Source: CBDUBS01 sp965365445
GTDB taxonomy: Bacteria; Bacteroidota; Rhodothermia; Rhodothermales; DASSAV01
Assembly (NCBI GenBank): GCA_965365445.1
Contig: CBDUBS010000199.1
Span: 1 to 6,752, forward strand
DNA: 6,752 nucleotides
Direction of reading: 5' to 3'
Within the stretch, counting starts at the first letter, position 1; each line of letters opens with the position of its first letter. Position numbers and translations under genes: made by a program. A model generated the notes under the pieces. It saw only the letters and a program-made list of their open reading frames with translations. It did not search any database and was not told where the DNA came from. Positions 1 through 5,826 of this stretch are shown piece by piece.

Positions 1-1208
1 GGTTCGCCGAACGTGACTTCAAAATCCGGCTCGATGCCGCGGCCATCGAGGACCGGGCGCTTGTGCGCTGTCAGGAACTGTTTGCGCACCGAATCAGGTA
101 CGGCCGACGGCGATCCGTCGTGGCCGCCGTAGTCGATAGCCTGGATGCTGCGCCCGCTCGGGGTGTAGTATCTGGAGGTGGTCAGCTTGAGCGACGTGTT
201 GAACGGCAGCGGTTTGATGATCTGGACCAGCCCTTTGCCGAAGGTCGTCGTGCCGACGATCACGCCCCGGTCGAGGTCCTGTATGGCGCCCGCTACGATC
301 TCGCTGGCCGAGGCGCTGAATTCGTTTACCAGAATGGCCAGCGGCACGTCCGGAGCCATCGGCGGCGACTGGCTCCGGTAGGTGTGCTCCGTCTGGGGAA
401 GGCGTCCCTGCGTGGATACGATCACCGATCCCTGCGGAACGAACAACTGCGTAATGTTGACCGCCGCCTCGAGCAGGCCGCCCGGGTTGTCGCGCAGGTC
501 GATGATGAGCCCGTTGAGGCGGTCGGTTTGCTGGAGTTTTTGCAGGGCCCGGTGTACTTCCGAGTCGGCTTCGCGGGCAAACCGTTCCAGTTTGATGTAG
601 CCGATTCCGGAGGCCGTATCGTCGTCCACGAAACCGTAATAGCTCACATTTTTCACCTGCACCTCCTCCCGGGTCAGGAGGAAGGAGAGCGGCTCCGGTA
701 CGCCCTCGCGCGTCACGACGATCTCGACGGCCGTACCGGGTTCCCCTTTCATCAGGTTGCGCACGTCCGAGAGCGACATGCCCGGGGTGGCCTTGCCGCT
801 GATGTGGGTAATGACGTCGCCCGCGCGCACCCCCTGTTTGTACCCGCTGGCCCCTTCGATCGGGGAAATGACCGTCACTTTGCCGTCGCGCAGGCCGATG
901 TTCAGGCCGACGCCCCCGTACTTCCCTTTGGTGATGATGTCGATGTCGGCGTTATCGGCCTCGTCGATGAAGGAGGTATATGGGTCGAGGTCGTGCAGCA
1001 TGGCGTCGATGCCGGAGCGGAGCAGCTTCTCCGGGTCGAGCGGGTCCACATACCCCCCGACGAGCTCCTCATAGATGGCGCCGAGGATCTGAAAGTTCTT
1101 TCGTAGGGCAAAGAAGTCGTCGTCCCGGGGGGCAAAAAAGCCGGTCGCGAACCCCAGCAGAAGGACTACCGGAAGGATGAGGTACAGTAGGCGGGAAGGT
1201 CTTTTCAT
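1..1208 (-). CDS. ctpA: C-terminal processing peptidase (S41 family, CtpA/Tsp-like), 3' end cut by window edge
   Basis: A periplasmic or membrane-anchored serine protease that trims or degrades exported proteins from their C termini. About 402 residues are visible from ATG at 1208. Residues 7-26 form a hydrophobic N-terminal segment that serves as signal or anchor. A PDZ domain follows at about 95-175 (GKYGGVGLNIG at its start), then the S41 catalytic domain. The core NEFSASASEI gives the likely nucleophile Ser300, and TFGKG gives general-base Lys325. The 25-residue spacing between them matches E. coli Tsp Ser430/Lys455, and Asp311 matches Tsp Asp441. No stop codon occurs before base 1, so the C terminus is missing; Bacteroidota homologues usually run past 500 residues. 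The gene starts 44 bases after tatC and is probably co-transcribed with it. The start has only a distant GGAAG about 13 bases upstream. Family assignment is very secure; the symbol is generic. Confidence 0.95.
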   Translation of the reverse strand, partial: MKRPSRLLYLILPVVLLLGFATGFFAPRDDDFFALRKNFQILGAIYEELVGGYVDPLDPEKLLRSGIDAMLHDLDPYTSFIDEADNADIDIITKGKYGGVGLNIGLRDGKVTVISPIEGASGYKQGVRAGDVITHISGKATPGMSLSDVRNLMKGEPGTAVEIVVTREGVPEPLSFLLTREEVQVKNVSYYGFVDDDTASGIGYIKLERFAREADSEVHRALQKLQQTDRLNGLIIDLRDNPGGLLEAAVNITQLFVPQGSVIVSTQGRLPQTEHTYRSQSPPMAPDVPLAILVNEFSASASEIVAGAIQDLDRGVIVGTTTFGKGLVQIIKPLPFNTSLKLTTSRYYTPSGRSIQAIDYGGHDGSPSAVPDSVRKQFLTAHKRPVLDGRGIEPDFEVTFGE

Positions 1209-1252
1209 GGTGTTACACAGGCTTCCGGGCCGGAGCAGTGGGCGGCGCGGGT

Positions 1253-2128
1253 TCACTCCAGCGCCGCTTTCAATTCGCGGGCTCGCTTGCGCTCCACGTA
1301 GGCGGCCAGATGGATGGAGATTTCATACAGCAGCAGCATCGGGATGGCTACCAGGGTCTGCGAGATCGGATCGGGCGGGGTCAGGATGGCCGCCAGCACC
1401 AGGATGACGATGAGGGCGTATTTGCGGTACTTGCGCAGCATGTCCCCCGTCACGATACCGAGTTTGGCCAGGAAATAAAGGATGACCGGCAGCTCGAACA
1501 GCAACCCCGCGCTGAGCGCCCACAGCACGATCATATTGAAATACTTCGTGATGTCGAACTCGTTGTTGATCTGGGGCGAGATCTGGTAGCCGGCAAAAAA
1601 TTGCAGCGCCAGCGGAGTGATGACCAGGTAGCCGAACAGGATGCCGGTGACGAAAAACATCGTGGCGAAAAGCGAGGCGAAGCGCATCCCCTTCTTTTCG
1701 TGAGGATACAACCCCGGCTCGATGAACTTCCAGATGAAGAATACGAGCACTGGCGAGCCGATGACGAGCCCGACGGCTACCACGGTTCCGATGTGCGCAA
1801 AGAACTGGCCCGTGATGGTCCGGTTTTGCAGGTAGATTTCCCGGGCCTCCAGCCCGAAGAAATCGTACATAAAGAAGTTGGCTTTGGCCGGGCCCATCAG
1901 GATCACGTCGATGATCCAGGTGCTGAAGAAGCTGCAGACGATGGTGATGACGAACAGGCTGACCAGTCCTTTTATGATGCTCCACCGAAGGTCCTCGAGG
2001 TGTTCGAGGAACGTCATCTCCGGAAGCTCCGGGAGCGGTTCGGGGGGGAGGTGGGATACGGAGCCGTCTCCCTGAGATTCGGCCGGCAATTGCTTCGTTC
2101 CGGCATTCCGCGGTTTTAACAGCCTCAT
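1253..2128 (-). CDS. tatC: Sec-independent (twin-arginine) protein translocase subunit TatC
   Basis: Core inner-membrane subunit of the Tat pathway, which binds twin-arginine signal peptides and exports folded proteins. The 291-residue product has six hydrophobic segments (roughly 50-75, 110-137, 148-178, 198-222, 236-255, 257-275). Family landmarks are visible: the N-terminal signal-binding motif HLEDLR at 43-48, PGLYPHEKK at 138-146 with Glu144 (E. coli Glu103 equivalent), LLFELP at 209-214 with Glu212 (E. coli Glu170 equivalent), and LTPPDPISQTLVAIPM at 249-264. The first periplasmic loop is long and ends in GQFFAHI, as in Bacteroidota TatC. The first 37 residues are a hydrophilic, Pro/Glu-containing extension. 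An in-frame ATG at 2017 (Met38) opens directly on the conserved TatC start, with GGAG-like sequence just upstream, so the true start may be 2017. No tatA/tatB is in the window. It lies 39 bases after the phosphoribosyltransferase gene and 44 before the protease gene. Confidence 0.95.
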   Translation of the reverse strand: MRLLKPRNAGTKQLPAESQGDGSVSHLPPEPLPELPEMTFLEHLEDLRWSIIKGLVSLFVITIVCSFFSTWIIDVILMGPAKANFFMYDFFGLEAREIYLQNRTITGQFFAHIGTVVAVGLVIGSPVLVFFIWKFIEPGLYPHEKKGMRFASLFATMFFVTGILFGYLVITPLALQFFAGYQISPQINNEFDITKYFNMIVLWALSAGLLFELPVILYFLAKLGIVTGDMLRKYRKYALIVILVLAAILTPPDPISQTLVAIPMLLLYEISIHLAAYVERKRARELKAALE

Positions 2129-2167
2129 ATCAGGTCGTCACGTTCATCAGGCAAAGGTGAAACAAGG

Positions 2168-2770
2168 TTATCTAATCGAGTCTGAGCTGCTTCGCCCGCT
2201 ATCCCGGAGGTTGAGGTCGAGCAGGGCATCGACCCACAATCCGTCGGCTTCGACCCGGGCCCGCCCGCCGCTCCAGGTGAAATTGAAAAGGGTTATCAGG
2301 CCGACGACATTGAATCCATCGCTGCGGAGCAGCGAAACGGCCCGCGCCGCGCTGCGCCCGCTGTTGAGGATATCGTCCAGCAGGACGATGGGGCGGCTGC
2401 GATCCAGAGGGCCCTCAACCAGGCGGCGCCTGCCGTGGGGTTTGCGCTGCTCGCGGACGAACCCGCCCTTGAATGAAGGGTGCGACGAGGCGGAAAGCAC
2501 GGCGCAAACCATCGAGTACGCTCCGAACCCGTAGCCCGCCACCTGAAACACCCCTTTGCTTCGCAACCGCTCCGCCAGCACCTGGCTCACCTCGTTGAAC
2601 AGCCGCCCGTCGAGCATCGGCATACGCGTATCGAGCAGCCACCCGATGGGTTGGCCGCGCGGGTCGGTGATGAGCTCCTGCTCGCGCCGAATCAGGGACT
2701 GCTCGTACAAACGGCGGCCCAGTTCCACGATGTCGGCATACGTCGAGGGGCTGAAGGTACTGCTGGCCAT
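2168..2770 (-). CDS. orotate phosphoribosyltransferase-like protein (divergent type I PRTase)
   Basis: A type I phosphoribosyltransferase that resembles orotate PRTases (PyrE). I chose the ATG at 2770, which gives 200 residues, close to PyrE length. An ATG at 2839 would add 23 residues of non-family sequence; GGAGG lies 13 bases before 2770. The PRPP-binding motif IVLLDDILNSGRSA is at 128-141 (acidic pair Asp132/Asp133). The flexible catalytic loop FVREQRKPHG at 104-113 keeps the equivalents of PyrE Arg99 (Arg106), Lys103 (Lys110) and His105 (His112), but Glu sits where E. coli has Lys100. The pyrophosphate loop reads AGYGFGAYSM (78-87), without the Lys that E. coli PyrE has in GPAYKG. Substrate could be orotate, another base, or none if the protein is regulatory. 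No pyrimidine gene is nearby; it sits between glyA and tatC. Family is secure, PyrE function is not. Confidence 0.8.
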   Translation of the reverse strand: MASSTFSPSTYADIVELGRRLYEQSLIRREQELITDPRGQPIGWLLDTRMPMLDGRLFNEVSQVLAERLRSKGVFQVAGYGFGAYSMVCAVLSASSHPSFKGGFVREQRKPHGRRRLVEGPLDRSRPIVLLDDILNSGRSAARAVSLLRSDGFNVVGLITLFNFTWSGGRARVEADGLWVDALLDLNLRDSGRSSSDSIR

Positions 2771-2860
2771 GCGCGAAACGTATCCTCCGGCGTTCCAATG
2801 TTTTCCGCTACTCCACACCCGGCGGTGGTTATGCAGCATTCTAACAGGTGAACGAGCCGT

Positions 2861-2877
2861 ATGTTTTTATATTTTAT
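2861..2877 (-). promoter_or_regulatory. AT-rich patch, possible promoter for the phosphoribosyltransferase-tatC-protease genes
   Basis: Sixteen of 17 bases are A or T inside otherwise GC-rich DNA, in the gap between the glyA stop and the phosphoribosyltransferase start. Read on the minus strand it contains TAAAAT and TATAAA, which could be -10-type elements, but I find no convincing partner at -35 spacing and no Bacteroidota TAnnTTTG on this strand. The position suits a promoter for the downstream three genes. The call rests on composition and location only. Confidence 0.3.
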
Positions 2878-2955
2878 CGTTCCTCCCCCGGCGGCGTCTC
2901 GATTCAAGGAATCTTCTTTGCAAAATCAACCCGACCCCAGGCAATCCGTTCCGGG

Positions 2956-4263
2956 TCACGCCGTCACGAAATCATACAACGGGTAACGTCGGCACAATTC
3001 CCGTACCTCTTTATGTACGTTCTCTTTTATGGATTCGTCGGCCGGGTGGCTCAGTACCTGATCGATGAGCGCCACCACGCGCCGGAACTCCTCTTCACCG
3101 AACCCGCGCGTCGTCATGGCCGGCGTGCCGATACGGATTCCGCTGGTGACGAACGGGCTTTTGTCGTCGAACGGCACCATGTTTTTGTTCACCGTGATGT
3201 CCGCGCCTTGCAGGAGGTTTTCGGCTTCCTTGCCGGTAAGCCCTTTGTTGCGCAGGTCGATGAGCACGAGGTGGTTATCCGTGCCGCCGGAGACCAGCGT
3301 GTAACCGCGCTCCAGGAAGGCGGCGCTCATGGCCTGCGCGTTCCGAAGCACCTGCCGGCCGTACTCCCGGAAAGAAGGCTGGAGGGCTTCCCCGAACGCC
3401 ACGGCCTTGGCGGCGATGACGTGCATCAACGGCCCCCCCTGCGATCCGGGGAATACGGCGCTGTCGAATAACTCGCTCATCATCTTCGTTCGGCCCGATT
3501 TGGGCGCCTGCATCCCGAAGGGGTTCTCGTAGTCCTGTCCGAGTAGCAACATACCCCCCCGGGGGCCCCGAAGCGTCTTGTGCGTCGTCGTGGAGACGAT
3601 GTGCGCATACGGCAGCGGGTTGTTGAGCAGGCCCGCCGCAATGAGCCCGGCCGTGTGCGCCATATCCATCCACAGGAATGCCCCTACTTCGTCTGCGATT
3701 TCCCGAAAACCCGCGTAGTCGAAATCCCGGGCGTAGGCGCTCGCTCCGATGGAGAGGAGCCGCGGCCGCACCTTCCGGGCCGTATCCCGCACCCGGTCCA
3801 TGTCGATGCGGCCCGCGAGAGGTCCCTCTTTTTCCACCCCGTAGAATTCCGCGTTATAGAGGATTCCGGAAAAGTTGACCGGACTCCCGTGCGTCAGGTG
3901 GCCGCCATGGGCCAGATCGAGCCCGAGCAGGGTATCGCCCGGCTGGAGCAGGGTCAGGTACACGGCGGCGTTTGCCGAGGCGCCGGAATGTGGTTGCACG
4001 TTGACCCAGTCGCATCCGAATAACCGGCGTGCCCGCTCCCGGGCCATTTCTTCAACCACATCCACGAACCGGCAGCCGCCGTAATATCGCTTGCCGGGCA
4101 GCCCTTCGGCATATTTGTTGGTCAGCGGCGTGCCCATCGCCTCCAGCACAGCCCGAGACACGAAGTTCTCGGAGGCGATGAGCTCCAGGCCGTCGTTCTG
4201 TCGCTCGACTTCATCCTGGACGGCCTTGAATACGGCAGGGTCCTGTATCTGTAGCTCCGGCAT
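2956..4263 (-). CDS. glyA: serine hydroxymethyltransferase
   Basis: Cytoplasmic PLP enzyme that interconverts serine plus tetrahydrofolate with glycine plus 5,10-methylene-tetrahydrofolate, the main entry of one-carbon units for purine, thymidylate and methionine synthesis. The 435-residue product carries the full set of family motifs: ELIASENFVS (27-36), NKYAEGLPGKRYYGG (49-63), LAHGGHLTHG (117-126), DMAHTAGLIAAG (200-211), the Schiff-base motif STTTHKTLRGPRGG with Lys229, SAVFPGSQGGPLMH (268-281) and the C-terminal SGIRIGTPAMTTRG (374-387). The extra segment at about 245-262 before SAVFPG is typical of Bacteroidota enzymes and explains the length above the 417 residues of E. coli GlyA. The start at 4263 opens the usual N terminus and is preceded by an A-rich AGAAAAACC rather than a Shine-Dalgarno sequence. 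Function and start are both secure. Confidence 0.98.
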   Translation of the reverse strand: MPELQIQDPAVFKAVQDEVERQNDGLELIASENFVSRAVLEAMGTPLTNKYAEGLPGKRYYGGCRFVDVVEEMARERARRLFGCDWVNVQPHSGASANAAVYLTLLQPGDTLLGLDLAHGGHLTHGSPVNFSGILYNAEFYGVEKEGPLAGRIDMDRVRDTARKVRPRLLSIGASAYARDFDYAGFREIADEVGAFLWMDMAHTAGLIAAGLLNNPLPYAHIVSTTTHKTLRGPRGGMLLLGQDYENPFGMQAPKSGRTKMMSELFDSAVFPGSQGGPLMHVIAAKAVAFGEALQPSFREYGRQVLRNAQAMSAAFLERGYTLVSGGTDNHLVLIDLRNKGLTGKEAENLLQGADITVNKNMVPFDDKSPFVTSGIRIGTPAMTTRGFGEEEFRRVVALIDQVLSHPADESIKENVHKEVRELCRRYPLYDFVTA

Positions 4264-4285
4264 GGTTTTTCTGAATAGTCCTATC

Positions 4286-4318
4286 GGTAAAAAGGGAAGC
4301 CCGTCTCGAGGTCGGGCC
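4286..4318 (-). terminator. short hairpin with T tract between the DUF4359 gene and glyA
   Basis: On the minus strand GCCCG (4317-4313) can pair with CGGGC (4303-4299) around a 9-base loop, with one extra G-T wobble outside, followed by TTCCCTTTTT (4298-4289). This resembles a weak intrinsic terminator for the DUF4359 gene, although three C residues interrupt the T tract. It ends only about 25 bases before the glyA start codon, so if glyA is transcribed from further upstream the hairpin would lie in the glyA leader. It could also be chance in GC-rich DNA. Confidence 0.35.
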
Positions 4319-4353
4319 GAAATAATTAAGGTACGGAAGAACGGCGACTCGAT

Positions 4354-4704
4354 CTATTCGTGCCCGGCGTCCTTCTCCATGGATTCCGGTCGGTCTATTT
4401 CGAGGAAGCGCCCGCCGATGCCCACGAATCGCCACTCTTCCCCGGCCTCATCGGGTCCATCCAGATCGACGGTGTACGTACTGAACAGGCCGTAGGTGTT
4501 CCGGGTTGTAACCCGGTCTACAAACGTGCCGGCCAGTGACGAACCGATGCTCGACAAAGCCCTGCCGAAGGCCGAGTCGCCCGTTTCGTTTAACAACAAC
4601 TGCTCGCTTCGTGACTCTACGAACACTTTGAAATCGTCCATCGACGGATTGAGCAGCACAAGCGCGAGGGCGGCAAGGACGGCAACGGCCAGAGCGGTAC
4701 GCAT
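4354..4704 (-). CDS. DUF4359-like small membrane-anchored protein
   Basis: Function unknown. With ATG at 4704 the product has 116 residues. A hydrophobic N-terminal helix (2-18) is followed by NPSMDDF (19-25), then a small domain containing FVDRVTTRNTYGLFSTYTVD (61-80) and WRFVGIGGRFLEI (91-103). From memory this order, a signal/anchor helix, an NPS-type motif and a closing GIGG strand, is that of DUF4359 proteins, which are usually about 110-130 residues. The protein should face the periplasm or remain tethered to the inner membrane. There is no cysteine and no recognisable catalytic motif. An in-frame ATG at 4779 would add 25 Arg/His/Ser-rich residues in front of the hydrophobic helix; I prefer 4704 because it gives a standard signal, though neither start has a clear ribosome site. 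It lies upstream of glyA on the same strand with a hairpin between. Being a gene is likely; the family call is moderate. Confidence 0.75.
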   Translation of the reverse strand: MRTALAVAVLAALALVLLNPSMDDFKVFVESRSEQLLLNETGDSAFGRALSSIGSSLAGTFVDRVTTRNTYGLFSTYTVDLDGPDEAGEEWRFVGIGGRFLEIDRPESMEKDAGHE

Positions 4705-4756
4705 GAATAAACGTCGGATTGGCGAATGAGGATGCGAAAAGGTTGACTGACGAAGG

Positions 4757-4833
4757 GCCCCCGGCGCCTGCTTCTTCACGGCTCAGGAGCAATGGAGCCG
4801 GGTGCTCCCACCGTCCCGATGCGGCGCCGGGGC
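4757..4833. repeat. GC-rich imperfect inverted repeat enclosing a smaller perfect hairpin
   Basis: The left arm GCCCCCGGCGCC (4757-4768) is complementary to the right arm GGCGCCGGGGC (4823-4833) with a single bulged C. The enclosed 54 bases contain a second perfect hairpin, GGAGC-CGGGT-GCTCC (4794-4808). The structure lies in the gap between the DUF4159 stop and the DUF4359 start, where it could act in RNA as a processing or termination element for the upstream gene or a leader structure for the downstream one. There is no T tract on either side, so it is not a classical intrinsic terminator. Base pairing is seen directly; function is inferred. Confidence 0.4.
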
Positions 4834-4880
4834 AGGGTGTTAGAACAGGCAGCGGCCTCTACGGAAGTTTCTCGGGGCTT

Positions 4881-5549
4881 TCAATGCATCAGCGCGTAGG
4901 TAAGGATGTTGGCGCCCATCTGGAGTGCTTGCAGGCGTTTCTCAGGAGGGTCGTCGTGCGTGCCCGGAGGCTCCCACCCGTCGCTGATGTTCGTTTCGAA
5001 AGTATAAAATACGGCCAGTCGTCCGTCTACGAACAATCCGAACCCCTGAGGTGCGCCGTTGTCGTGTTCGTGAATTTTGGGCAGCCCCCCCGAAAACGAA
5101 TACTGCGTATGAAAGATGGGGTGCTTGAACGGCAACTCCACGAAATCCGACTCCGGGAACACCTTTTTCATTTCCCGCCGGATGAACTTGTCGAAGCCGT
5201 AGTCGTCGTCTATATACAGGAATCCGCCGCCTTCGAGGTACCTGCGAAGCCCCTCTGCCTCATCTGTCGAGAGGACGATGTTGCCGTGGCCCGACATAAA
5301 GATGAACGGGTAGCTGAACAGCTTCGGACTGGAGAGTTCGACCGTTTCGGCCCGGGGCGCCATGTCCAGCAGCGTATTTTCCCGTAAGAACGTGATGAAA
5401 TTCTGCAACGGAGACTGCCCCTGATACCAGTCGCCGCCGCCGCTATACTTCACCGCGGCAATGGTCACCGCGTGCATTTCCTGAGCGCGTACAGGCCCGG
5501 CCGCCGCCCCGAGTAGTATCAGCATCCATACGAAAAATTTCCCCGTCAT
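4881..5549 (-). CDS. secreted DUF4159 domain protein
   Basis: Function unknown; the whole 222-residue protein is one DUF4159 domain behind a signal peptide. Residues 1-22 (hydrophobic FFVWMLILLGAAAG, then PVRA before QE) read as a Sec signal cleaved near residue 22. The domain shows KYSGGGDWY (34-42), PFIFMSGHGN (81-90), LRRYLEGGGFLYIDDDYGFD (101-120), LPFKHPIF (139-146) and the typical ending LQMGANILTYAL (209-220). The pattern of a strand ending in GHG and a later GGGFLYIDDD strand recalls a class I glutamine-amidotransferase or ThuA-like fold, but there is no cysteine anywhere in the protein, so no Cys nucleophile. DUF4159 domains are common in Bacteroidota, often near MoxR/von Willebrand-type gene clusters; none is visible here. 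The start is well supported by GGAG 8 bases upstream. The gene is divergent from the small membrane protein gene. Family call is strong. Confidence 0.9.
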   Translation of the reverse strand: MTGKFFVWMLILLGAAAGPVRAQEMHAVTIAAVKYSGGGDWYQGQSPLQNFITFLRENTLLDMAPRAETVELSSPKLFSYPFIFMSGHGNIVLSTDEAEGLRRYLEGGGFLYIDDDYGFDKFIRREMKKVFPESDFVELPFKHPIFHTQYSFSGGLPKIHEHDNGAPQGFGLFVDGRLAVFYTFETNISDGWEPPGTHDDPPEKRLQALQMGANILTYALMH

Positions 5550-5557
5550 GCGTCACG

Positions 5558-5561
5558 CTCC
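5558..5561 (-). promoter_or_regulatory. ribosome binding site of the DUF4159 gene
   Basis: GGAG on the minus strand sits 8 bases before the ATG at 5549. It is one of the few clear Shine-Dalgarno matches in this window, where most minus-strand starts lack one, and it fixes the start in front of the signal peptide. Confidence 0.55.
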
Positions 5562-5649
5562 GTATCTTGCTCCTTGGGTCCCGCCGATCCTGAAAACGTA
5601 CGGGGCGGCCAAAGGTTTTACGATTCTCTCGATTCACACGAGCACGGCG

Positions 5650-5826
5650 ATGTCACGATTCATGCGTCTTTTTCTCCTTCTTTCCGCGACGGCAGGCGCC
5701 GTATGGTTGGTCGGCTCGGTGCTCCAGCCGGAAAGACGGAGCGAGTCCGTATCCCACCGGGAGCCCGAGGACTTCACGGAAGAAGAAATTCGTTACCTGC
5801 TCCAGGAACTCGATGACCATGTCTGA
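5650..5826 (+). CDS. small single-pass membrane protein, unknown
   Basis: I do not recognise a family. From ATG at 5650 the product has 58 residues (54 if it starts at the second ATG, 5662). A short basic start (MSRFMR) precedes a hydrophobic helix at about 5-25 (LFLLLSATAGAVWLVGSVL), then a polar linker with PERR and an acidic amphipathic stretch, DFTEEEIRYLLQELDDH (41-57). The charge pattern suggests N-in, C-out, with the acidic tail in the periplasm. Evidence that it is a gene: clear membrane-protein character and a stop codon inside the start of the next gene, a 14-base overlap typical of translational coupling. No good ribosome site precedes it. The open frame extends upstream to 5548, but that stretch looks non-coding and would overlap the divergent gene's 5' end. 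A partner role for the DinB protein is possible but unproven. Confidence 0.6.
   Translation: MSRFMRLFLLLSATAGAVWLVGSVLQPERRSESVSHREPEDFTEEEIRYLLQELDDHV

Noticed and set aside
63..1106. Long plus-strand open frame (347 codons) opposite the protease gene
   Set aside because: Its product is Arg/Val/Asp-rich with no recognisable domain, while the opposite strand encodes a full S41 protease with catalytic motifs. It is a shadow of codon bias in GC-rich DNA.
1210..1234. Two short palindromes upstream of the protease start: GTGTTACAC (1210-1218) and TCCGGGCCGGA (1224-1234)
   Set aside because: Both are only 4-5 bp per arm, expected by chance in GC-rich DNA, and there is no second operator copy to support a regulator site.
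1238..2119. Long plus-strand open frame (293 codons) opposite tatC
   Set aside because: The translation is low-complexity, charged and without family features; TatC on the minus strand explains the region.
2901..2953. Possible glyA terminators: GATTC-AAG-GAATC (2901-2913) and an ACCCG/CGGGT pairing (2929-2953)
   Set aside because: The stems are only 5 bp and neither is followed by a convincing T tract on the minus strand.
2848..3471. Plus-strand open frame of 207 codons across the glyA 3' end
   Set aside because: It lies opposite glyA, which has all its family motifs; the composition is that of an antisense shadow.
4448..4792. Minus-strand frame overlapping the DUF4359-like gene
   Set aside because: It shares the region with a better candidate in another frame that has a signal helix and family-like motifs; this one has none.
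5593..5600. Minus-strand TACGTTTT, a 7 of 8 match to the Bacteroidota -7 element TAnnTTTG, upstream of the DUF4159 gene
   Set aside because: There is no TTTG at the required -33 spacing, so a single half-site is too weak to list as a promoter.
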